A stretch of DNA of 64,000 bases, from assembly GCA_017301995.1 (NCBI GenBank), contig JAFLEH010000018.1, forward strand, positions 1-64,000, written 5' to 3'. The stretch is from Verrucomicrobiota bacterium (GTDB lineage: Bacteria > Verrucomicrobiota > Verrucomicrobiia > Verrucomicrobiales > Akkermansiaceae). Under the pieces are notes generated by a model. It saw only the letters and a list, made by a program, of their open reading frames with translations, made no database searches and was not told the DNA's origin. The position numbers and the translations under genes were made by a program. Positions 1-8,523 of this stretch are shown here, one piece after another; the first letter of the stretch is position 1; each line of letters begins with the position of its first letter.

Positions 1-85
1 TCCCATTCCGAACCCGGAAGTGAAACGCCGCAGCGCCGATGGTAGTGGGACGATAGGTCCTGTGAGAGTAGGTCGTCGCCAGGTA
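1..85 (+). rRNA. rrf: 5S ribosomal RNA, 3' part
   Basis: The first bases match the 3' two thirds of bacterial 5S rRNA: CCATTCCGAACCCGGAAGTG (loop B/C), then GATGGTAGTGGGA and the GTGAGAGTAGGTCG segment of helix IV. The 5' third lies outside the window. The exact 3' end is set by eye, just before the terminator stem. An rRNA operon transcribed rightwards therefore ends here. Confidence 0.93.
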
Positions 86-88
86 TAA

Positions 89-128
89 GCCCGGCACCGC
101 GGAAACGCGGTGCCGGGCGCTTTGTTTT
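89..128 (+). terminator. rho-independent terminator of the rRNA operon
   Basis: A perfect 13-bp GC-rich stem (89-101 pairing with 106-118) closed by a GAAA tetraloop is followed by TTTGTTTT, directly after the 5S gene. Confidence 0.9.
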
Positions 129-351
129 CAGGGAGGAACGCCAGCGGGCGCGCCAACCCGGACCACGGCGCACGCCGCGGGACCCGCGGGCCTCCGATGG
201 ACCGATAGACCGGATTTCTCACGCTCCTTGATACAAGTCATGGAAGACGACTTGAGCGACTTGGCTGCGGCAAATTTTTTCAGCACTGCGAGAGCCTCTT
301 ATCCGTAAGCGGGGTCCCAAGCACCGTGCATTGGGATTTGCTAGGGCGGAT
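129..351. other. intergenic, nothing recognised
   Basis: No convincing open frame, tRNA or known RNA was seen between the rRNA terminator and the TCATAG palindromes. Short frames exist on both strands but have no family resemblance. Confidence 0.5.
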
Positions 352-359
352 TCATGCGT

Positions 360-382
360 GTCATAGTCTGCCGATCTATGAC
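360..382. repeat. inverted repeat GTCATAG-N9-CTATGAC, left copy
   Basis: Perfect 7-bp arms (360-366, 376-382) separated by 9 nt. The right arm contains the stop codon of the IS66-type remnant. The same arms and spacing recur at 542-564. Confidence 0.8.
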
Positions 383-537
383 ACTTTCTGATAGTTCACG
401 CCGTGAAGCGAGGCGAATCGCGGGGCGCTCAAGCCGCTGGCCAGGTAGGCAGCCAGGTAGGCATCAACCATGGTGTTCTGTTCGGGCGTATACCGCAGGC
501 GACCGCGCCGGTCGGTTTTCATAATGGATTCATTCAT
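376..537 (-). pseudogene. IS66-type transposase accessory protein, N-terminal remnant (53 aa)
   Basis: The 53-codon leftward frame contains RRGRLRYTPEQ and, later, ASGLSAPRFASLHGVNYQ. This is the layout of the small helix-turn-helix proteins encoded with IS66-family elements, where a TPEQ... segment is followed by SGLSGxxFaxxHGvkYqTfatWvqkrk. Here the frame stops right after the HGVNYQ segment, so the Trp-rich tail is missing. The stop codon lies inside an inverted repeat (360-382) and the start codon overlaps another (534-572). No tnpB or tnpC follows. It is a truncated relic rather than an active gene. Identification rests on motif memory only. Confidence 0.5.
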
Positions 538-572
538 AGCTGTCATAGGCGGGCAAACTATGACGCCTATGA
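534..572. repeat. nested inverted repeat of TCATAG, right copy
   Basis: TCATAG-CTG-TCATAG (534-548), a 9-nt spacer, then CTATGA-CGC-CTATGA (558-572). The 15-nt arms match at 13 positions when one is reverse-complemented. The inner part (542-564) repeats the GTCATAG-N9-CTATGAC design of 360-382. It could be an element end, an operator for the overlapping remnant gene, or a small palindromic repeat unit. Confidence 0.75.
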
Positions 573-660
573 TATAGGCCCTCCGGAATCTTCAGAAGGC
601 GCTACGTATCCCGCTTACTTCCATTCCGTGGGAGCGAGCGGCTTTTCGCCGGATCCGGAG

Positions 661-1203
661 TCAGAATGTCAGTGACTTGATCCGGTCTTCGGGTGGGACA
701 AGGCCGCCGAGGGGGCCGGGGATGCGGTGTTTGATCACCTCTTTCATGATGCCCCGTTCGAAGCGGATGCGGGTGGCTTCGTCGAAGTGATCGCTGCTTC
801 CATTGAGGACGATCCAGGTGGTGTCGCCGTCCAGATAGGCCGAGCAGAATGCGGCGTCGGCGCCGCCTTCCTCCGGGTACCAAGCGAACGGCAACGAGAA
901 TTTCCGGCCCTTTCCGGTAACGATGCGAATGGCGTCCTCCCCGAAGTCCACCTTCCATCGGCCATCCGGCAGATCGAGGGTGCGGCTGCGGAACGCGGGT
1001 TCCTTGGCGGCAACCTTGGTACCGGAAGGCATGGGAGGGATTTCCTTGAGAATCAGGTCACCGACCGCGTTCTGGGCGGCGTTTGCCTTGCGGTTCTGTT
1101 CGATGATGCCGCCATAGACCGGATCCTCGGGCGGCCCGGAAGGCGCGCAAGAGGATAGGGTGAGACATGCGGCGGCGATGGTCGTGGGGAGAATGACTCT
1201 CAT
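661..1203 (-). CDS. putative lipoprotein, 180 aa
   Basis: A short hydrophobic signal ends in the lipobox LSSC (Cys19), so the product is predicted to be lipidated and anchored in a membrane facing the periplasm or outside. The mature part is hydrophilic, with no domain I recognise; a basic C-terminal region (RIRFERGIMKEVIKHR) precedes a Pro/Gly-rich tail. It follows the mutarotase gene on the same strand, about 50 nt away, so it could be the last gene of that group. Function unknown. Confidence 0.75.
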   Translation of the reverse strand: MRVILPTTIAAACLTLSSCAPSGPPEDPVYGGIIEQNRKANAAQNAVGDLILKEIPPMPSGTKVAAKEPAFRSRTLDLPDGRWKVDFGEDAIRIVTGKGRKFSLPFAWYPEEGGADAAFCSAYLDGDTTWIVLNGSSDHFDEATRIRFERGIMKEVIKHRIPGPLGGLVPPEDRIKSLTF

Positions 1204-1252
1204 GGTCCGCTAGCTTCGGCAACCTAGCGGAAATGTCAAGTCCGCGGGCGGA

Positions 1253-2158
1253 TCAAAGTTTCCCGCAGGCGAGCGTGGTGGTGATCGTGTGCTTTGCGCC
1301 GGGGGCGAGTTGATAGGCGTTGCCCAGAGCGTTGGCGGTCTCGATGCAGAGCATGCCGGGCCATTCGTCGTCCCCGAAGTCGGGCATGGCCGCGGCTTTT
1401 GCGATCCACGGATTCCACACCACCGTGCTGGCGGAACCGCGTTTCGAAACCGTGATCTCGCGGCCGAGACTCGGGTCGGAAACGACAACGTCAGCGTCCG
1501 TATCGAGATAGACGCGGTCGGTCTCGCCCGTGATGGTGATCGGTGCCTCGCCCTCGGTTTTGGTCCGCGCGTCGTCGAGCCGGTCGAAGAACGAGCACCC
1601 CGCCAGCCCGCGGATGGAAACCTGGCGGACATCACCCACGGTGAGGTAGGTGTGCAATGCCTCGCTAACCGGCATGGTGTCGGCGCCGGTGTTTTCGATT
1701 TCCAGGCTAACAGTCAGCGTGGTGCCGAAGACCGCGGTGAAGATGGCTTTGAACGGATGGGGGCAGGGGTAGGGCGGGTTGGTGGCCGAATCCATGGCCA
1801 GGGTGGCGACGATTTCGCCGGCCGCGTTGGCGGTTGCTGAAACCAGCGACCACTCGGTTAGGCGGGCGATGCCATGCATGGGCGCGGAGGGATCGGCGGG
1901 ATTCGCGCCAAACCACGGCAGGCAGAGCGGGATGCCGCCGCGGATCGGCTTGTGCCGCGCCCATTGGCTGCGCGCGCTCATGAAGAGCGTCTGGTGGTGG
2001 CCCGCCGGCTGGAAATGGGCAACGTGGGCGCCATGCAGATAGAGATGCCCGGAGGCAAGCGGCGTTTCCACCACCAGGCGGACCATCGGCTCCGGACATG
2101 CCTCCAACCGGACTCCGGGTGGCAGATCGATGTCGGAGGGCATCGGATGCGCGTTCAT
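1253..2158 (-). CDS. D-hexose-6-phosphate mutarotase (YeaD-like aldose 1-epimerase family)
   Basis: The 301-residue protein has the galactose-mutarotase fold signature of the YeaD/hexose-6-phosphate epimerase subfamily: IRGGIPLCLPWFG (72-84), PMHGIARL with His95, HTYLTVGD with His169, and MLCIETANALGN with Glu273, the likely general acid, base and substrate residues. It lacks a signal peptide, so it is cytoplasmic, interconverting alpha and beta anomers of glucose-6-phosphate-type sugars. It lies 5 nt downstream of an outer-membrane protein gene and near malQ, which fits a carbohydrate setting. Assigning the phosphorylated substrate over free aldoses is inference from the subfamily. Confidence 0.88.
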   Translation of the reverse strand: MNAHPMPSDIDLPPGVRLEACPEPMVRLVVETPLASGHLYLHGAHVAHFQPAGHHQTLFMSARSQWARHKPIRGGIPLCLPWFGANPADPSAPMHGIARLTEWSLVSATANAAGEIVATLAMDSATNPPYPCPHPFKAIFTAVFGTTLTVSLEIENTGADTMPVSEALHTYLTVGDVRQVSIRGLAGCSFFDRLDDARTKTEGEAPITITGETDRVYLDTDADVVVSDPSLGREITVSKRGSASTVVWNPWIAKAAAMPDFGDDEWPGMLCIETANALGNAYQLAPGAKHTITTTLACGKL

Positions 2159-2163
2159 GATCG

Positions 2164-3057
2164 TTAGAACCGTTTGGTCAGCGTGAGCGCGAACAGGTGA
2201 CCCTCGGGACGGTCCACGGCATCGAATTCATAGGCGTAGCGCGCCGAAGCGAGCAGGCCGGTCAGTGGGCAGACGCCGGAAACTTCCGCGCCAAGGCCCA
2301 GTTTCCGGTCGTTTTTGGTAGAAGTGGCCGCCGCGCCCTTGTCGTCGGTGGTCTGCTGCTGCCAATAGCCGACGATGCCGATGTCGAGGGTCGGGGTGAT
2401 CGCCTTGCTGAGGCCGAATTCCAAGGTGTAAACCTGGCCGGGGCGGATATTGGTTTGCTCCTGTTCGTGGCAGAACTCGTAGCGGTTGAGGAGGGATAGC
2501 GCCCAGGATTTCTCCGAATCCAGATAGATGGTACCGCCGAAGGTGAGCATGTGCGACCAGAATCCCTTGGCCAACATATCCGGGCGGCCGGGGCTGAAAT
2601 CGCCGGTGGGCGCCCAAACCGCGTAGCCCGCGGCGAGGTCCATTTGCGGCAGATGCCAGGAAAGCAGCAGGGGTTCCATCTGGATATCGCCGAGACCGAA
2701 GTAACTGTCTCCGGCGGTGGCACCGGGAACACCCGCGTCCCAATCCATATAACCGAACGGAACGATCACATCCATGCCGTAGTCCGCGCCGAACAGTTTC
2801 CAGTCGGTCATCCAGATCAGGCGCGGCGCGTTGAGGCATGCGGTAATATCAAACTCGGGCGGACCATTCTTGAAGCGGTCGGCGGTATAGAAGAACGTGT
2901 AGTCGCGGAAATAGAGTCCGGGAGGGGGAAGGGACGCGCCCTTGATCCCCTCGGCTCCGGCCGGATAGTGGCCCGCGACGATGGGTTGGGCGGATAGTTG
3001 CCCGGTGATCGCGAGCAGGCCCGCGCCGAGAACGAGACGATGAACGATGCGTTTCAT
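2164..3057 (-). CDS. outer-membrane channel-like protein (Phenol_MetA_deg family type)
   Basis: The start at 3057 gives MKRIVHRLVLGAGLLAITG and cleavage after LSAQ, a clear Sec signal; longer in-frame extensions lack one. The 297-residue product has alternating aromatic beta strands (YFRDYTFFYTADRF, YFGLGDIQMEPLLLSWHL, GYAVWAPTGDFSPGRPD) and ends in Phe after LTLTKRF, typical of an outer-membrane beta-barrel. The GYAVWAPTGDF motif and overall spacing recall the SphA/Phenol_MetA_deg family, seen in aromatic-degradation loci but also widely elsewhere. The transported substrate cannot be told from sequence. Upstream neighbour malQ is on the same strand. Confidence 0.72.
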   Translation of the reverse strand: MKRIVHRLVLGAGLLAITGQLSAQPIVAGHYPAGAEGIKGASLPPPGLYFRDYTFFYTADRFKNGPPEFDITACLNAPRLIWMTDWKLFGADYGMDVIVPFGYMDWDAGVPGATAGDSYFGLGDIQMEPLLLSWHLPQMDLAAGYAVWAPTGDFSPGRPDMLAKGFWSHMLTFGGTIYLDSEKSWALSLLNRYEFCHEQEQTNIRPGQVYTLEFGLSKAITPTLDIGIVGYWQQQTTDDKGAAATSTKNDRKLGLGAEVSGVCPLTGLLASARYAYEFDAVDRPEGHLFALTLTKRF

Positions 3058-3137
3058 AGGTGAGCGCAGGTATATCCGGCCGATGGGCGGCTGCCAAGCG
3101 GGGAATCGCAAAATTTGCGGAAAAATGGGCGATCGGA

Positions 3138-4841
3138 TCACCCGCGGCGGGTAATGCCAATGATCGAGGCGAGCTTGTGGCCGGTCGCCCGGAGTTCGGG
3201 GTGCGCTTCGATTTCCGATAGTGTCCAGGGCAGCCGGAATCGCCAGTTGGTGCCGCCGGTGGTGCCGGGGGAGTTGATTCGGTCGCCGAGGCCGAACAGT
3301 TCGGTGACCATGAGCACGGCATAGCGCGAGCGGGAGGCGAAGAGGGACTTGAACAGCCGCCACTGGATGCCATCGGTGAAACGGGACCAATGGCCTCCGG
3401 TCGGACGGGGAATACCCGCAAATTCGGATAGGATGGTTAGGGTGCGGTCGGCGCCGTGGCTACCGGGGTGGTGATGGAGTGCCTGATGGCAACCATTCCA
3501 GACCGCGCCGATCGGGTCATGATCGTGGGTCGAGTAGGTGGCGAAGCTGCACTCCGGAAACAAATGTCCGGGCAGCGGGTGGCCGTGTTCGTTGCAATCC
3601 CAATGCGGGATCCGGAAGCCTGCGATGCCGAGACGCTCCAGATGCGGGCGGACGTAATCCGGCACCCATCCGAGGTCTTCGGCGATGATTTCCGCGCTGC
3701 CGGCGGCATCGGCCACCGCCTGCAGGCGGGGGGTGCCGTCCAGCAGATTGGCCGCCTTGTTTTCCGCGGTGTCGTCGGGCCGCATGAACCAGCGGGGCAG
3801 GCGTCCGCCGGTTAGGGCGGCGGCCTGCGGGTGGTCGAGCGCCGCGAACTCGCCATTGCGCTCCGGCCGCCATGGGAACGCGTAGATCCGATAGAATCCG
3901 AGGATGTGGTCGAGCCGGAACAGTTGGAACACTTCGGTATGCCGTTGGATCCGCCGTTTCCACCATGGGAAACCGTCCGACTCCATCTTGTCCCAGCGAT
4001 AGAGCGGGATGCCCCAGTTCTGGCCCCACCTTTGGAGGAAGATATCATGATGGAACATGCTTTCCTGCGGAGACCCGCCGCTCCAGTCGAGGTGGAACGA
4101 ATCGCGCTCGAAAAACACATCGCAGGAATGCCAACTGATGCCGATCGGGATATCGCCCATCAGTTTCACGCCGCGCGATTCCGCGTGGGAGCGGACGGAC
4201 CGCCACTGGCGGAAACAGAGCCACTGCACGAAGGCGTGGAAATCGAGCCGGTAATCGGTCAGTTCCCCGTCCAGCGCGCGTTGTTTGGCCAGAAACGCGC
4301 GGGCTCCGGACGGGGTGCGGCAGGCTTCCGGCCAGCGGTCCCACGTCAAATCCTCACCGTGGATCTCCATCAGCCAGCGGAAAAGCTGATAGTCCGGCAG
4401 CCAGTCGGATTCGGCCTTTTGGAACTCCGCGAGTTCCGCCTGCCAGATCGGGCCGGCGTCCGGCCAGCGTGCCCACGCGGTTTCCAACAATCCGCGCTTC
4501 GCCCTGCGGACGGCGGGATAATCGACCAGCGGGGCGTTGATTTCATCCCGGATGTCGGCGCGGGCGGCGGCCACATCATCTTCGGTTAGGCCGGGAATTT
4601 CGCCGGGATCGAGGGTCAGATAGATCGGGTCGAGCGCCACCGACGAAATGGCGCTGTAGGGGCTTTCCTCCGCTCCGTGCTCGTTGATCGGCAGAAGTTG
4701 GAGAAACCCCACCTGGTGAGCGGCGGCCCAGTCGATCCATTCCTTGAGCGCCTTGGTATCGCCGATGCCGAGATCGCCCCGCCGCCGTGGGGAAAAGGCT
4801 GGGAGAAGGATTCCGGAAGTGCGGTTGGGATTGGTCGGCAC
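3138..4841 (-). CDS. malQ: 4-alpha-glucanotransferase (GH77)
   Basis: Transfers 1,4-alpha-glucan segments between maltodextrins in the cytoplasm (amylomaltase/disproportionating enzyme). The GH77 catalytic triad is visible: nucleophile Asp311 in FRLDHILGFYRIY, acid/base Glu388 in IIAEDLGW, and Asp440 in STHDHDP. Family features also include GILLPAFSPRRRGDLGIGD at the N-terminus, LLPINEHGAEESPYS (49-63) and, near the end, GLGDRINSPGTTGGTNWRFR, as in MalQ. At 567 residues it is slightly longer than plain DPE1 enzymes (~500). The start codon is GTG. Expected role: glycogen or maltooligosaccharide metabolism together with the nearby mutarotase. Confidence 0.94.
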   Translation of the reverse strand: MPTNPNRTSGILLPAFSPRRRGDLGIGDTKALKEWIDWAAAHQVGFLQLLPINEHGAEESPYSAISSVALDPIYLTLDPGEIPGLTEDDVAAARADIRDEINAPLVDYPAVRRAKRGLLETAWARWPDAGPIWQAELAEFQKAESDWLPDYQLFRWLMEIHGEDLTWDRWPEACRTPSGARAFLAKQRALDGELTDYRLDFHAFVQWLCFRQWRSVRSHAESRGVKLMGDIPIGISWHSCDVFFERDSFHLDWSGGSPQESMFHHDIFLQRWGQNWGIPLYRWDKMESDGFPWWKRRIQRHTEVFQLFRLDHILGFYRIYAFPWRPERNGEFAALDHPQAAALTGGRLPRWFMRPDDTAENKAANLLDGTPRLQAVADAAGSAEIIAEDLGWVPDYVRPHLERLGIAGFRIPHWDCNEHGHPLPGHLFPECSFATYSTHDHDPIGAVWNGCHQALHHHPGSHGADRTLTILSEFAGIPRPTGGHWSRFTDGIQWRLFKSLFASRSRYAVLMVTELFGLGDRINSPGTTGGTNWRFRLPWTLSEIEAHPELRATGHKLASIIGITRRG

Positions 4842-4930
4842 GCGCGGGATGCTGGCAGGGCGGAGGGACCGGGTAAACCGAAAAATCGGACGGGTTGGCG
4901 GCCGGTCAATCTAGCGGAGGCTTCGCCTCA

Positions 4931-4970
4931 GACCCAAGACGGCAAGACCCAAGACGCAAGACTGAGAACG
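4931..4970. repeat. short-period imperfect repeat, ACCCAAGAC type
   Basis: In the spacer between malQ and the radical SAM gene, AGACCCAAG and ACG(G)CAAG alternate twice before decaying (GACCCAAGACGGCAAG then ACCCAAGACGCAAGAC). One of several unrelated intergenic sequences in this window that share a 7-10 bp period. Confidence 0.55.
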
Positions 4971-5065
4971 CCCCGTGAGCCATAGCGAACTCTGACATAT
5001 CGGCGAAGCCGCATTCCGCATGGACGTCAGTCAAAACTTGGCCAAACATCATCGAATTCACGATT

Positions 5066-6610
5066 TCAAGAATCGAGCGGACTTGACCGTGAATCCTCCG
5101 CATGACGCTGTTGCCGGCGGTTGCGGGCACTTGCGGAACCGGGACTGGAGCCGCGCGGCGTGGTGCCAGCGAGGTAGGCGGGGAGATGGCGCGAACCGGT
5201 GGCCAGGTGGTCGGCGGCCAGCGCGTCGCGGGCGGTCATCGCCGGGATTCCGCGGGTTATCAGCATCTCCAACAACCGCTCGCCGAGCACCTCGGGAGCG
5301 ATCCCGTGCTGCCGGGCGTAGCGCGCGTGAAGGTGGTCGGAAAACGCCATGAACGCGCGGAACGGGGAGGCGTCCGCCGGGTTTTCCAACAATAACGGCA
5401 GCGCCTTCGCGAAGCGGCCGCTGTTGGCGGTTAGATCCCAGTAGCGGGCGAAGCGCTTGAGCCGCTGCATCGCGGCATAATCGAGATCGCGGCCGCACAG
5501 AAGCTCGTAGGGCGCGCGCGGGGCGTAAACCATGCCGAACTCCGCGTCGTGGCGCGTGATCGGAGTGCCGCGCAGGCGCTTGAGGATGCCCACCTGGATC
5601 TCCTGCGGACCTAACCGCCACAGGCGGTCGAATCCCTCCGCGATGCTTTCCAGCGATTCGCCGGGCAACCCGAGGATGAGGTCGGCGTGGATGTGGACTC
5701 CGGTTTCGGTCCTGAGAAACCGCAGGTTGTCTTCTAACCGTCCGTAGTTCTGCCGTCGGCTGATGCGCGCGGCCACTTCCGGGTTGAACGTCTGAATGCC
5801 GACCTCGAACTGTAGCGCTCCCGCCGGGAAACGGCCGATCCACTCGCGCAATTCCGCGGGGAACCGGTCCGGGATCATTTCGAAGTGGAGAAACATGCCG
5901 GGCTGCCAGCGGTCGTGGAAAAATCGGAGGATTTCCATGCTGGCGCGGAGGTCGAGGTTGAAGGTACGGTCGAGGAACTTGAAGACCCGCGCGCCTCTAT
6001 CAAGGAGGGTTTGCATTTCCGCCAGAAACCGCCCGAGCGGAAACATCCGCACCGGCTGGTCCACCGAGGAAAGGCAGAACTCGCAGGAAAACGGACAACC
6101 CCTCGACGCCTCCACGTAGATCACGCGGTGGGCGATGTCGTCGTCGGTGTAACCGCCGTACGGCAGCGCGATTTCCGCGAGGTTGGGCAAAGTGGCCGCG
6201 ATGATTTTCGGCGGCGTTACTCCGGCTAACAAACTCCGGCAGGCATCGGCAAACGCGGTGTCCGCCTCGCCGGTGATGGTGTGGTCCGCCAGTTGGACGA
6301 TGCGCTGTCCGGCGGTCTCGTGGCTCACTTCCGGGCCGCCGAGAACGATCCGGGTGGCCGGCGAAACGCGCTTGAGGATTTCCACCAGTTCGGTGGTGGG
6401 GTCGATATTCCAGATATAGACACCAAGGCCGATAACGCGCGGGTTTTCCGCCAGAAGCGCTTCCGCGATGTCGGCGGGACGTTGTTTGATGTCGAACTCG
6501 CGGATGGCGGCCCGATCCGCAAGTTCCCCGAGGTTCGCGTGGAGGCAGCGCAGCGCGAACGCCGTGTGGATATAACGGGCGTTGAGCGTGGCTAACAGGA
6601 TGTCCGGCAT
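5066..6610 (-). CDS. B12-binding radical SAM protein
   Basis: 514 residues. Residues ~1-140 look like a cobalamin-binding Rossmann domain (ILLATLNARYIHTAFALRCL, then VIGLGVYIWN and IVLGGPEVS). The radical SAM core follows with the iron-sulfur motif CPFSCEFC (Cys172, Cys176, Cys179) in EASRGCPFSCEFCL and a downstream HADLILGLPGE segment. The C-terminal part, with YELLCGRDLDYAAMQRLKRF, resembles the DUF4080 tail of this family. Such proteins perform SAM-dependent radical chemistry, often methylation at unactivated carbon; the substrate here is unknown. It lies in a leftward set with the preceding hypothetical gene 15 nt upstream. Confidence 0.88.
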   Translation of the reverse strand: MPDILLATLNARYIHTAFALRCLHANLGELADRAAIREFDIKQRPADIAEALLAENPRVIGLGVYIWNIDPTTELVEILKRVSPATRIVLGGPEVSHETAGQRIVQLADHTITGEADTAFADACRSLLAGVTPPKIIAATLPNLAEIALPYGGYTDDDIAHRVIYVEASRGCPFSCEFCLSSVDQPVRMFPLGRFLAEMQTLLDRGARVFKFLDRTFNLDLRASMEILRFFHDRWQPGMFLHFEMIPDRFPAELREWIGRFPAGALQFEVGIQTFNPEVAARISRRQNYGRLEDNLRFLRTETGVHIHADLILGLPGESLESIAEGFDRLWRLGPQEIQVGILKRLRGTPITRHDAEFGMVYAPRAPYELLCGRDLDYAAMQRLKRFARYWDLTANSGRFAKALPLLLENPADASPFRAFMAFSDHLHARYARQHGIAPEVLGERLLEMLITRGIPAMTARDALAADHLATGSRHLPAYLAGTTPRGSSPGSASARNRRQQRHAEDSRSSPLDS

Positions 6611-6625
6611 GGCATGGAGTGAAGG

Positions 6626-7201
6626 TTAGAAAATGGATCCGGTGGCATCCGCCATTGCGCGGGACGCCTCATCCGCCTCGCCGGGCCAGCCGATTCGGGT
6701 TAGATGGTTGAGCGCGAGGCGCCATCCGGGCACCCACAATCCGGTGCGGGCGAGTTGGACGCCGTCCGGGGGAAACGCCGGCGTGCGCAGGGTGTGGCTG
6801 GCCAGATGGAAACCTGCCCATGCCCGCCAGATCCGCGCCTCCGGATTGGGTCCGGACATGCGGGTGGCGAGATGTTGGAAATGGCGGACCGGGTTGCCCA
6901 GAAATCCGCGGCTCCCATCTTCCGCGCGCCGGAGCAGCCACACCAGCGCGCGATAGGGCGGGGGATGGAGATCCAGAATCGCAACGGGAGGCGCAGGGTC
7001 GGCCATCCAGGCTTTGTTGAGTTGGAGCAACGCCTGGGCGGGCTTGCCGGAGCACCAGAGCCACTGCGCGTATGCCAGCGCGTCCTGATAGAACGCGGCG
7101 CCGCGGATTTTCCCGTGCCGGCGGGTCACCCTGTGATCCAGCGGCGCGGCGGTTTCCGGCAGCCACGGGCACGGGGGATTCGCGGCGGCATCGCCGCTCA
7201 C
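6626..7201 (-). CDS. hypothetical protein, 191 aa, coupled to the rlmD-type gene
   Basis: I do not recognise a family. The chosen GTG start at 7201 overlaps the stop codon of the upstream methyltransferase gene in a GTGA junction, which argues for translational coupling; frames extending further upstream would run inside that gene. The product is cytoplasmic, Trp/Ala/Pro-rich and probably alpha-helical (FYQDALAYAQWLWCSGKPAQ, then ALLQLNKAW), with a faint tetratricopeptide-like look. Coupling to an rRNA methyltransferase and a radical SAM gene does not define its role. Confidence 0.65.
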   Translation of the reverse strand: MSGDAAANPPCPWLPETAAPLDHRVTRRHGKIRGAAFYQDALAYAQWLWCSGKPAQALLQLNKAWMADPAPPVAILDLHPPPYRALVWLLRRAEDGSRGFLGNPVRHFQHLATRMSGPNPEARIWRAWAGFHLASHTLRTPAFPPDGVQLARTGLWVPGWRLALNHLTRIGWPGEADEASRAMADATGSIF

Positions 7202-8418
7202 GATTTGCGGTCGAGGGTCATCACACATTCCAGATGCCGGGTGTGGGGGAACAAATCGAACGGTTGGACTTCGGCGAGCTGATAGCCACCGGTGCCGAGT
7301 TGTTTGAGATCGCGCACCTGGGTGGCCGGATCGCAGGAAACATAGACCACGCGCCGCGGGCCGAAGGCGGCGAGCTGATCGAGAAACTCCGGCGTGCAGC
7401 CTTTGCGCGGCGGGTCGATCACCACCGCGGTGCGGTCCGGCGGAAACGCGATGCCGGCGAAGATCGCCTCCGCCGAAGCGGTTAGAAAGTCGGCGTTCGC
7501 AATGCCGTTGGCCGCGGCATTGCGGCGCGCCCATTCGCAGGATGTTTCCGAAACCTCGACGCCCGCGACCTTTTCGAAATGCCGGGCCAGGGTGAGCGCG
7601 AAAAGCCCCGATCCGCAATACGCGTCAACGAGATGGTCGATTCCCGGTTGGGCGGCCTGCGCGGCCACATAACCGGTGAACGCCGGCAGGATGAACGGGT
7701 TGTTTTGGAAAAAATCCCCGGCGAGGAACTTGAATGTTAGGTCGCCGACGGTTTCTTCCGCGACGGTGTTGGGATCCGTCTCCACCCTGCCGCCGGTGGC
7801 GCGCAGGAGAATGGTGGCCCCGCGTTTGAACGAGGCCGCGCGTTTCCGGAGTCCTTCACGAACCGCGGGAAGCGCCGCGTTGATATCGTCCATCGCGATC
7901 GGGCATTGCGGGACATCGACGAGCTGCGAGCGGCGGCCATTCGCGAGAAATCCGATAGGTCCCAGTTCGCCGTTCGCGGGCGCGCCGAAATGCGGGGTGA
8001 TCTTCGACCGGTAGTTGCGCGTTTGGTTGGATGATAGGCAGGGATTCACCGGGTGGCTGATGCCGGCCATGTGCTGGAGCAACTCGCCGACCTGCCGCGA
8101 TTTCCACGCGAGCTGTGCCGGATAGGCGAGGTGCTGGTATTGGCATCCGCCGCATTCCCCGAACAGCGGGCAGATCGGCGCGACGCGGTCCGGGGAGGGT
8201 TCGAGCACCTCCACCAGATCGGCGTGGGAGCAGTTCTTGTCATTCCGATAGACCCGCGCGCGGATCCGTTCGCCGGGAAGCACGAACGGCACGAAAACCA
8301 CCCATCCGTCGGCGCGGCAAACGCCCGAGCCGAGATTGGCCAGAGAATCGACGGTTAGGTCGATTTCCTGGTGATAGGCGAACGGGACGGGAACGAATTT
8401 GCGGGGAGGTCGCTGCAT
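7198..8418 (-). CDS. 23S rRNA (uracil-C5)-methyltransferase, RlmD/TrmA family
   Basis: The 406-residue protein methylates uracil C5 in RNA using SAM. The N-terminal ~70 residues form a TRAM domain. Four cysteines suited to a 4Fe-4S cluster follow: Cys83, Cys89, Cys92 (CPLFGECGGCQYQHLAY) and Cys172 (QCPIAM). SAM motif I is VDAYCGSGLFALTLA (264-278), and the catalytic Cys362 lies in VYVSCDPAT with VIDPPRKG just before. The iron-sulfur cysteines favour RlmD/RlmCD over TrmA; the exact uridine modified cannot be told. An upstream ATG at 8442 would add eight residues; 8418 was chosen because the TRAM domain begins right after it. Confidence 0.9.
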   Translation of the reverse strand: MQRPPRKFVPVPFAYHQEIDLTVDSLANLGSGVCRADGWVVFVPFVLPGERIRARVYRNDKNCSHADLVEVLEPSPDRVAPICPLFGECGGCQYQHLAYPAQLAWKSRQVGELLQHMAGISHPVNPCLSSNQTRNYRSKITPHFGAPANGELGPIGFLANGRRSQLVDVPQCPIAMDDINAALPAVREGLRKRAASFKRGATILLRATGGRVETDPNTVAEETVGDLTFKFLAGDFFQNNPFILPAFTGYVAAQAAQPGIDHLVDAYCGSGLFALTLARHFEKVAGVEVSETSCEWARRNAAANGIANADFLTASAEAIFAGIAFPPDRTAVVIDPPRKGCTPEFLDQLAAFGPRRVVYVSCDPATQVRDLKQLGTGGYQLAEVQPFDLFPHTRHLECVMTLDRKS

Positions 8419-8523
8419 GGTGCGGGGGCGATCATGGCGCAACCCGCCGCCGGGGGCAATGCCAGAAGTGCGGGACGCGCTTGCCGCTTGACGGGGGCGG
8501 GGCGGATTGGGAGGGTGTCCCGG

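Noticed and set aside
403..675. 90-codon rightward frame after the 5S gene
   Set aside because: It is antisense to the IS66-type remnant and runs through the palindromes; its sequence resembles no family.
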